13,160 nucleotides of DNA from CAYXBG01 sp964463145 (lineage in GTDB: Bacteria > Acidobacteriota > UBA6911 > RPQK01 > CBDAPI01). How positions within the stretch are numbered: the first letter of the stretch is position 1; every line of letters begins with the position of its first letter. The notes under the pieces were generated by a model. That model saw only the letters and a program-made list of their open reading frames with translations. It ran no database searches and had not been told where the DNA came from. The translations under genes were made by a program, and so were the position numbers. Below are positions 7,023 through 13,160 of this stretch, one piece after another. The stretch is from NCBI GenBank assembly GCA_964463145.1, contig CAYXBG010000050.1:1-13160 (forward strand), given 5' to 3'.

Positions 7023-8188
7023 AGGCCTGGATGTGGGGGATACTGCCTCTGGGTTTGATGGCACTCCTACTCTTCATCTTTTTTTCATTTGGACCTTTGG
7101 GAGTTCTCCGGACTAACTTTCCGCCAGTGGAGGAACTGACGATTGATAGAGCCATACTCCCTCAAGCCAATGAGATCATTTTGCATGTGACTAATGGTGG
7201 GCCAGCTCCTGTAACAGTCTCCCAGGTAATCATTGATGATGCACTATGGCAGTTCTCCATGGGAAAGAGTGCTAACACTATCTCCCGGCTGGGAACGAGG
7301 CGCATTTCAATTCCATACCCGTGGGTCGAAGGAGAAACTCACGAAGTCACACTTCTGACTTCTACGGGCCTTACTTTCAGCCACGAGATTGCTGTTGCTA
7401 CCACCTCGCCCAAGCCAGATTGGACAACACTTTCAACGTTCACCCTATTAGGAATCTACGCCGGGGTAATCCCTGTCCTTCTGGGCCTATTATTCTATCC
7501 GTTTTTACGCACCTTGGAACAGAAATGGATTAACTTTTCTCTATGCTTGACCCTAGGACTTCTGGCTTTCCTGATGATCGATACACTGGAAGCAGCACTT
7601 GAAACCGCTTCCAAAGTGGCCGGGGCATATCAGGGGCTCTCTCTTGTAAGTTTTGGAATCGCGGTTGCTTTCTTGGGGCTTTTCTTCTTATCAAACAGCA
7701 ATCCTGCCAGGTACGACAAGAAAACTCCTTCGGGTAGGTCCTGGATAGCATTTGTCATAGCCTTGGGCATCGGACTTCATAATCTCGGTGAAGGCCTGGC
7801 TATCGGATCTGCTTACGCCATCGGAGAAATTTCTCTGGGAGCTTTTCTGATAATCGGATTCATGCTCCATAATTTAACTGAAGGATTAGGTATCGTTGCT
7901 CCTATCGCCCAGGACAGGCCACCTTTAAAGTATCTTGTACTGTACGGTGCAATCGCTGGAGTCCCCACTATCCTAGGAACATGGATTGGCGGATTCACCT
8001 ATGGCCCGATCTGGATTACTCTCTTCTTTGCTCTAGGGGCCGGGGCCATTGCTCAGGTTCTTTGCGAAGTCTTCCGTGTCGTAGCTAACTCCTCCGTAGG
8101 GGGAAGCTGGGCAACACGGCACAATGTAGGGGGGTTTTTATCCGGACTAGCAATTATGTATATCACCGGAATACTCGTTGTAATATAA
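7019..8188 (+). CDS. ZIP-family metal transporter with extra N-terminal extracytoplasmic domain
   Basis: This encodes 389 residues. The ATGA overlap with the oxidase stop, and AAGGAG seven bases upstream inside that gene, indicate translational coupling. A first membrane segment (about 7-29) is followed by a hydrophilic, beta-rich stretch (about 35-130) resembling a small immunoglobulin-like domain. Some eight further hydrophobic segments run from about 137 to 389. Two ZIP metal-site motifs are clear: HNLGEGLAIG at 254-263 and HNLTEGLGI at 284-292, each supplying His, Asn and Glu to the transport path of ZIP permeases in helices IV and V. The cytoplasmic His-rich loop of many ZIPs is absent; residues 227-240 form only a short basic loop. 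ZIP proteins bring Zn, Fe, Mn or related divalent ions into the cytoplasm. The coupled copper oxidase suggests a redox-active metal such as Fe or Mn, but that is inference. Confidence 0.88.
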   Translation: MKAWMWGILPLGLMALLLFIFFSFGPLGVLRTNFPPVEELTIDRAILPQANEIILHVTNGGPAPVTVSQVIIDDALWQFSMGKSANTISRLGTRRISIPYPWVEGETHEVTLLTSTGLTFSHEIAVATTSPKPDWTTLSTFTLLGIYAGVIPVLLGLLFYPFLRTLEQKWINFSLCLTLGLLAFLMIDTLEAALETASKVAGAYQGLSLVSFGIAVAFLGLFFLSNSNPARYDKKTPSGRSWIAFVIALGIGLHNLGEGLAIGSAYAIGEISLGAFLIIGFMLHNLTEGLGIVAPIAQDRPPLKYLVLYGAIAGVPTILGTWIGGFTYGPIWITLFFALGAGAIAQVLCEVFRVVANSSVGGSWATRHNVGGFLSGLAIMYITGILVVI

Positions 8189-8247
8189 CCTCCCAGCTCA
8201 TTAAAGTAGCGCCCCAACACCCTAAAGAAAATTTATGCCACTCTAAA

Positions 8248-9489
8248 ATGAAACATATTCCCCTGATCTGTCTCACCTTACTGTTTACCCCCCTGGGGAA
8301 AACACATGCCCAACAATTTCCTAGCAGAGAGTCCTCAACCACCTCCCATCTAGCTGATTTTCTGGGGGATCCGGTTTTTTCCCCGATTCAGAAACTTTGG
8401 GAAGGTCGGGGTGGCTGGGGAGGGATCTTAACAGCAAAGGACGGGACATTGGTTGCCTTTCAATCACCTGGAGGAAATAAATGCCGGAGGAGTCTTGATG
8501 GCGGCCTTACTTGGGACCCCGATATTGAGATCGGGCCAAATGCCAACTATGGCAATGCGCTCGTGGATGAAATAAAGGGTGACCTCCTCTACGTTAATCC
8601 TGGGGCTGGTTGGCTTTTTCGGAGTCGTGACCACGGTGCAAGCTGGATCCGCGAAACCGTCAAAGTACTGCCTGACGAGTTCGGACTGATCCCAGAAAAT
8701 CTGGAGAGCGTAGCGGCTATGCAGCCTGGCATCACCCTTGTATTTGGAGAGAATAAAGGGCGCCTGATTATGCCGGCTCGAATCTTTGGGCCTGGGAACT
8801 CGAATGCCGTTGAGTGGAGACCCTACCACTACAGTAACGCAATTTATAGCGACGACGGAGGTGCTCTTTGGAAAACCAGTGCACCCTTCCCCGTACTCGG
8901 CACTGGGGAGGGAGCCCTCGTAGAATTATCCAATGGGAAAATACTCTACAATTCCCGCGAGCACATGAGCCGAGGAAATCGCTTCTTTGCCTGGAGCCAC
9001 GAAGGAGGCCACTTATGGGTCGATGCATTCAGAAGTCCTTCCCTGCCTGATGGAGCTCGAGGCACTTCTTACGGCTGCATGGGAGGCATGATCCGCCTAC
9101 CTGTTGAAGGATACGATATTCTCATATACAGCAATCTGGACACCGATGCAGGTAAAATGCCTAGTCAAGTTGGGGCTAGTACTATCATAGGTAGAGAGAA
9201 GATCACTGTTTGGGTCAGTTTCGATCAGGGCTCTACATGGCCGCTTAAACGTCTAATCTATAAAGGTCCTAGCGCCTACTCCAGTCTTGGCGTTGGACGA
9301 ACGGGAACCCCTAGTCAGGGTAGAATACAACTGCTTTTCGAAGGTGGGGTGACCGATTACAAAGAGGTCTCCACAGACGGCAAAAATCATTTGATCGTAG
9401 CTGGGAAAAACGATGTCCAGATAGTTTCATTCAATCTCAGCTGGTTGTTGAACGGTCGTCACTTAAGGAATTTCCTGAAAGACCAATAG
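8248..9489 (+). CDS. Secreted Asp-box (BNR) beta-propeller protein, sialidase-like
   Basis: This encodes 413 residues. The N-terminus is a Sec signal peptide with likely cleavage after THA (A21). Five Asp-box repeats (S/x-D/E-x-G-x-x-W) mark a sialidase-type six-bladed propeller: SLDGGLTW at 82, SRDHGASW at 126, SDDGGALW at 201, SHEGGHLW at 250 and SFDQGSTW at 324. Some sialidase active-site features are recognisable: GEGALVELSNGKILYNSRE at 220-238, a candidate Tyr in AYSSLGVG (Y344) and LLFEGG at 362-367. The N-terminal RIP motif carrying the first arginine of the sialidase triad is missing; the aligned place reads GGWGG. It may act on another glycan or be a binding propeller, so 'sialidase' describes the fold only. 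It starts 59 bases after the ZIP gene on the same strand, may be a separate transcript, and has no clear ribosome site. Confidence 0.8.
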   Translation: MKHIPLICLTLLFTPLGKTHAQQFPSRESSTTSHLADFLGDPVFSPIQKLWEGRGGWGGILTAKDGTLVAFQSPGGNKCRRSLDGGLTWDPDIEIGPNANYGNALVDEIKGDLLYVNPGAGWLFRSRDHGASWIRETVKVLPDEFGLIPENLESVAAMQPGITLVFGENKGRLIMPARIFGPGNSNAVEWRPYHYSNAIYSDDGGALWKTSAPFPVLGTGEGALVELSNGKILYNSREHMSRGNRFFAWSHEGGHLWVDAFRSPSLPDGARGTSYGCMGGMIRLPVEGYDILIYSNLDTDAGKMPSQVGASTIIGREKITVWVSFDQGSTWPLKRLIYKGPSAYSSLGVGRTGTPSQGRIQLLFEGGVTDYKEVSTDGKNHLIVAGKNDVQIVSFNLSWLLNGRHLRNFLKDQ

Positions 9490-9498
9490 TAAACTTCT

Positions 9499-9526
9499 GC
9501 TTGAATCCGGTTTCACCCATTCAAGC
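9499..9526. terminator. Inverted repeat between the convergent 3' ends of the Asp-box gene and metH
   Basis: GCTTGAAT at 9499-9506 and ATTCAAGC at 9519-9526 are perfect 8-base inverted repeats around a 12-base loop. They start ten bases after the Asp-box gene stop and overlap the metH stop codon. A two-way transcription end is plausible, but the stem is AT-rich in part and neither strand has a good following T run, so an intrinsic terminator is only a weak call. Confidence 0.35.
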
Positions 9527-12500
9527 GGGCTCATAGGAGAGATTGGGGGCTAGCCAGCTCTCCACTTGTTCGACTGAGACCCCTTTGCGACTCGCATAGT
9601 CCTCAACCTGATCGCGTGCTATTTTTCCAACACCAAAATACCTACTTTTCGGATGACTGAAGTAGAGTCCACAAACTGTAGCAGCAGGAGTCATAGCAAA
9701 ATTCTCAGTGAGATGGGTGTCGACTCGAGTCTCTGCCTCTAAGAGCTCAAAAATCTTTAACTTCTCAGAGTGATCGGGACAAGCCGGGTAACCAGGAGCA
9801 GGCCTGATTCCCATAAAATTTTCAGCTATGAGTTGATCTGTATTAAAGATTTCATCCGGGGCATATCCCCACCATTTTAGACGGACTTGCTGGTGCAAAT
9901 TCTCAGCGAATGCTTCGGCCAGGCGATCAGCAAGAGATTTCAAAAGAATGGCTCTATAATCATCATTTTTTTCCTCAAAACGCCTAACTCGTTCTTCCAC
10001 ACCAGAACCACAACTAACCACAAATGCACCCAGGTAATCAGGATACCCTGCTGAACTAGGAGCTATGAAATCACTAAGAGCAAGGTTAGGTTTTTCATTT
10101 TTCCACTGTCCTTGCTGCCGGAGCATAGGAAACTGGGCCAGAGGCACTTCGAGCGACTCGTCAGCATAAAGATAGACGTCATCCCCCACACTGTTAGCAG
10201 GCCAAATCCCAAAAACTGCATTTGCTGAAATCCATCTCCCTCTAGTTATTTCTTCTAGCATCTCCAGAGCATCCGCATAGAGGTGACGCGCAGCCTCTCC
10301 ACACTTAGGATCATCCAAAATCTGCGGGAAGCGCCCAATCAATTCCCAAGATTGAAAGAAGGGGCGCCAATCAATGAATTTGGCCAATATTTCCAGATCA
10401 TAGTCCTGCACAGAGTGTAGTCCAGTCATAGAAGGCCGCGAGACTGCATACTGACTCCACTCGGAACGAAGTCGCTTGGACCGAGCTTGATCGATAGTAA
10501 TTAGCTTTCGGCGGCGACGTTTAGCAAAGCTTTCTCGTAAACGTTGGTGTTCTTTCTCAACAGCCTGGGCGAAAGAATTATTTTCCCTATCATCTAAAAC
10601 CTTGCGTGCCACCTCTGTTACAAGTGAGGCATCCACAACGTGTACCGTGATCCCTTCGTAATAAGGGGCAATCTTAAGAGCAGTATGCAACTTACTCGTT
10701 GTGGCTCCGCCAATCAGTAAAGGCGTTTTGAAACCTTCACGACTCATTTCTCGAGCCGCAAATGCCATCTCCTCCAGACTAGGAGTGATCAGACCTGAAA
10801 GACCAATAGCATCTGCTTTACGGTCTCGAGCAGTCTCGAGAATCTTTTGAATTGGAACCATCACCCCTAGATCAACAACATCGTAATGGCTACACTGCAA
10901 TACCACGCCTACTATATTCTTCCCAATGTCGTGAACATCACCTTTAACAGTGGCCAGAACAATCGTCCCATTCCTGACAGCCAACTTACCTTCACCTTCC
11001 GCCATAAAGGGTTCCAAGTATGCTACCGCTTTTTTCATGACACGGGCGCTTTTGACTACCTGAGGTAAAAACATTTTTCCGGACCCGAAAAGATCTCCTA
11101 CCACTTTCATACCCGACATCAGCGGCCCTTCAATCACATTGAGTGGAGTCGGATATTTCACTCTAGCCTCTTCGGTATCGTCCTCTACGAACTCAGTCAC
11201 ACCATGTACGAGCGCATGTTTCAGGCGCTCCTCCACACACTCACTCCGCCACTCCTCTTTCACTACCTTTCTTTGGGAATCCCCCCCCCGGTGTTTCTCC
11301 GCCATCTCGACAAGTCGGTCAGTAGCATCCCGACCTCTATTAAAAAAAACATCTTCTATGCGGTCTCGTAGATCACCGGGGATCTCTTCATAAATTTCAA
11401 TCTGCCCAGGATTAAGAATCCCCAGATTCATACCGGCTTGAATTGCATGGTAGAGAAAAACCGCGTGCATTGCCCCGCGTACGGTTTCATTGCCGCGGAA
11501 AGAGAATGAGACATTCGACAGACCTCCCGATACACTACTCCCAGGAAGCTCTTTACGGATGGTTTGAGTCGCCTCAAAAAATGCCAGTGCATACTCATTG
11601 TGCTGTTCAATCCCCGTAGCTACTGCAAATATATTAGGGTCGAAAATGATGTCATGAGGGGGAAATCCGACTTCATCTACAAGGATACGGTAGGACCTTT
11701 GACAAATTTCAAACTTTCTGTCTGCACATTCAGCTTGCCCTTTTTCATCAAATGCCATAACAACAACCGCAGCTCCATAACTGAGAATTATTTTTGCTTT
11801 AGATATAAATTCGTCTTCACCCTCCTTTAGGCTTATCGAGTTGACCACCGACTTTCCTTGTAAGCACTTTAGTCCAGCTTCTAAAACCGACCATTTGGAT
11901 GAATCCACCATGATCGGAATTCGACTAATATCGGGTTCCGAGGCAAGGAGATTTAGGTACCGGACCATGATCTTCTCGGAATCGATCATCGCATGATCGA
12001 CATTTATATCTAGAATTTGGGCACCACTGGAGACCTGTTCGCGAGCAACCTGCAGCGCCTCCTCGTAGTCTTCGTCAAGAATGAGTCTCCGGAAATGGGC
12101 TGATCCCGTAACATTGCAACGCTCACCTATATTGACGAAGCGTCCAGTCTCTTCCCTGATTGAAAAAGGTTCCAATCCTGCAAGAAATAATCGGTTGGGA
12201 GAAGCAGGCACTCGACGTGGAGCGAACTCCTCAAGCACCTCTTGCAATACTTGGATATGAGAAGGGCTAGTGCCGCAACAACCCCCGGCTATGTTAAGTA
12301 ACCCTTCCTCTGCCCAGGATCTGAAATGAGATGCCATCTCTTCTGGAGGAAGATCGTATTCACCTAGTTCATTTGGAATGCCCGCGTTCGGATGACAGCT
12401 AATTCGAGTATTTGCCACACGGGATAAATCTGTTAGATAGGGTCGAATCTGCTCTGGACCCAGAGCACAATTCAGCCCCACAGTAAGAGGTTCAGCATGA

Positions 12501-13160
12501 CAAACTGAATACCAAAATGCCTCTACTGTTTGGCCAGATAGAGTTCGACCAGATGCGTCTGTTATTGTCCCAGAAATCATGACTGGCCAAATACAACTGT
12601 AAGCCTGGAAAAGCTCTCCGAGGGCAGAAATAGCAGCCTTGCAATTCAGGGTATCGAAAACTGTCTCTATCAGAAGAAGGTCAACCCCTCCATCGACTAA
12701 ACCTTTTGCTGCCTCGTAATATGCCAACCGCAGTTCATCGAAACTCACATTTCGGCAACCCGGATCCGAAACCTTTGGAGATATGGAAGCGGTGCGGCTC
12801 GTAGGACCCAAAACTCCAGCCACAAATCGTGGAGTGCTTGGGTCTCTAGATATCTGTTCATTTACAGCCTGCCTAGCAATTTCGGCACCTGCCAAATTGA
12901 GCTCGTAGGCAAAAGATTGGAGTAAGTATTCGGACTGGGAAATGGCTGTGGAATTAAAGGTATTAGTCTCAATGATATCGGCACCAGCTGCTAAGTACTC
13001 AGCATGAATCGATCTGATCAATCGAGACTGGGTCAGATTGAGAATATCGTGATTTCCTATAACGTCCTTCTCGTGCTTGGAAAACCTCTCACCTCGGAAA
13101 TAGGCCTCTTCAAGTTTCTCTTTTTGAATCATCGTACCCATGGCCCCATCCATTATGAGA
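9521..13160 (-). CDS. metH: Cobalamin-dependent methionine synthase, missing its first residues
   Basis: MetH transfers a methyl group from 5-methyltetrahydrofolate through cobalamin to homocysteine, making methionine in the cytoplasm. The frame stays open through the window edge: codons before the ATG at 13153 read L-I, matching the ILVLDGGMGTM region of E. coli MetH, so the true start is about 15-20 residues outside. Counting from that Met there are 1210 residues, near the 1227 of E. coli. The homocysteine domain (1-305) keeps the zinc cysteines C229 (GLNCALG) and C292/C293 (GGCCGT). The folate domain (338-600) begins FVNIGERCNVTGS. The cobalamin cap and binding domains (630-860) hold DVHDIGKN at 739-746, with H741 the lower cobalt ligand. 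The C-terminal reactivation domain (880-1210) has RPAPGYP at 1117-1123, which binds S-adenosylmethionine. All four modules are present. Any upstream cobalamin or SAM riboswitch would lie outside the window. Confidence 0.97.
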   Translation of the reverse strand, partial: LIMDGAMGTMIQKEKLEEAYFRGERFSKHEKDVIGNHDILNLTQSRLIRSIHAEYLAAGADIIETNTFNSTAISQSEYLLQSFAYELNLAGAEIARQAVNEQISRDPSTPRFVAGVLGPTSRTASISPKVSDPGCRNVSFDELRLAYYEAAKGLVDGGVDLLLIETVFDTLNCKAAISALGELFQAYSCIWPVMISGTITDASGRTLSGQTVEAFWYSVCHAEPLTVGLNCALGPEQIRPYLTDLSRVANTRISCHPNAGIPNELGEYDLPPEEMASHFRSWAEEGLLNIAGGCCGTSPSHIQVLQEVLEEFAPRRVPASPNRLFLAGLEPFSIREETGRFVNIGERCNVTGSAHFRRLILDEDYEEALQVAREQVSSGAQILDINVDHAMIDSEKIMVRYLNLLASEPDISRIPIMVDSSKWSVLEAGLKCLQGKSVVNSISLKEGEDEFISKAKIILSYGAAVVVMAFDEKGQAECADRKFEICQRSYRILVDEVGFPPHDIIFDPNIFAVATGIEQHNEYALAFFEATQTIRKELPGSSVSGGLSNVSFSFRGNETVRGAMHAVFLYHAIQAGMNLGILNPGQIEIYEEIPGDLRDRIEDVFFNRGRDATDRLVEMAEKHRGGDSQRKVVKEEWRSECVEERLKHALVHGVTEFVEDDTEEARVKYPTPLNVIEGPLMSGMKVVGDLFGSGKMFLPQVVKSARVMKKAVAYLEPFMAEGEGKLAVRNGTIVLATVKGDVHDIGKNIVGVVLQCSHYDVVDLGVMVPIQKILETARDRKADAIGLSGLITPSLEEMAFAAREMSREGFKTPLLIGGATTSKLHTALKIAPYYEGITVHVVDASLVTEVARKVLDDRENNSFAQAVEKEHQRLRESFAKRRRRKLITIDQARSKRLRSEWSQYAVSRPSMTGLHSVQDYDLEILAKFIDWRPFFQSWELIGRFPQILDDPKCGEAARHLYADALEMLEEITRGRWISANAVFGIWPANSVGDDVYLYADESLEVPLAQFPMLRQQGQWKNEKPNLALSDFIAPSSAGYPDYLGAFVVSCGSGVEERVRRFEEKNDDYRAILLKSLADRLAEAFAENLHQQVRLKWWGYAPDEIFNTDQLIAENFMGIRPAPGYPACPDHSEKLKIFELLEAETRVDTHLTENFAMTPAATVCGLYFSHPKSRYFGVGKIARDQVEDYASRKGVSVEQVESWLAPNLSYEPA

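Noticed and set aside
1573..8204. CCAGCTCATTAA occurring at 1573 and 8193, both near gene ends
   Set aside because: A few shared 12-mers are expected by chance in 13 kb; the flanks do not match.
11139..11393. Plus-strand open frame inside metH
   Set aside because: Shadow of the strongly conserved metH frame; serine/arginine-rich and without any domain.
1..13160. CRISPR arrays, insertion sequences, integrase or phage genes
   Set aside because: I found no regularly spaced repeats, transposase or integrase motifs, or direct repeats at the tRNA.

Overview
The window comes from a Gram-negative-type bacterium of moderate base composition. It shows Sec, Tat and possible lipoprotein export signals, a NADH dehydrogenase (complex I) subunit and a cobalamin-dependent methionine synthase. 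The mix of a ThuA-like protein, an Asp-box (sialidase-fold) protein, a sulfatase-fold/TPR lipoprotein and a DUF2007 protein is typical of environmental lineages such as Planctomycetes, Verrucomicrobia, Acidobacteria and their marine relatives. The sequence alone does not fix the phylum. There is no phage, transposon, integron or CRISPR signal, and every main gene is intact except the two cut by the window edges.

Layout. 1-318 (+): C-terminal part of a NuoI-like complex I ferredoxin subunit. 456-1553 (+): exported ThuA-domain protein. 1581-2666 (-): PLP-dependent D-threonine aldolase/D-serine dehydratase-family enzyme. 2743-4971 (-): membrane-anchored alkaline-phosphatase-superfamily ('sulfatase') domain fused to TPR repeats, probably co-transcribed with the aldolase-like gene. 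5239-5315 (-): tRNA-Pro(GGG) with its own likely promoter. 5408-5824 (-): DUF2007 protein flanked by two zinc ribbons. 6027-7022 and 7019-8188 (+): a Tat-exported two-domain multicopper oxidase translationally coupled to a ZIP-family metal transporter. 8248-9489 (+): secreted Asp-box beta-propeller protein. 9521-13160 (-): metH, almost complete, with its 5' end beyond the window edge.

How the genes work together. The clearest functional unit is the oxidase/ZIP pair. ATGA overlap implies linked synthesis of an exported copper oxidase and a metal permease that carries an extra non-cytoplasmic domain, which suggests that redox conversion of a metal is linked to its transport. The sulfatase-fold protein has threonine where sulfatases have the formylglycine precursor, so it is more likely a phospho-transferase or hydrolase than a sulfatase. 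The ThuA-like and Asp-box proteins suggest glycan-related work outside the cytoplasm, but neither has a substrate readable from sequence. MetH and NuoI are housekeeping. No gene-free stretch exceeds 300 bases; the longest, about 267 bases between the sulfatase-like start and the tRNA, holds nothing I can identify.
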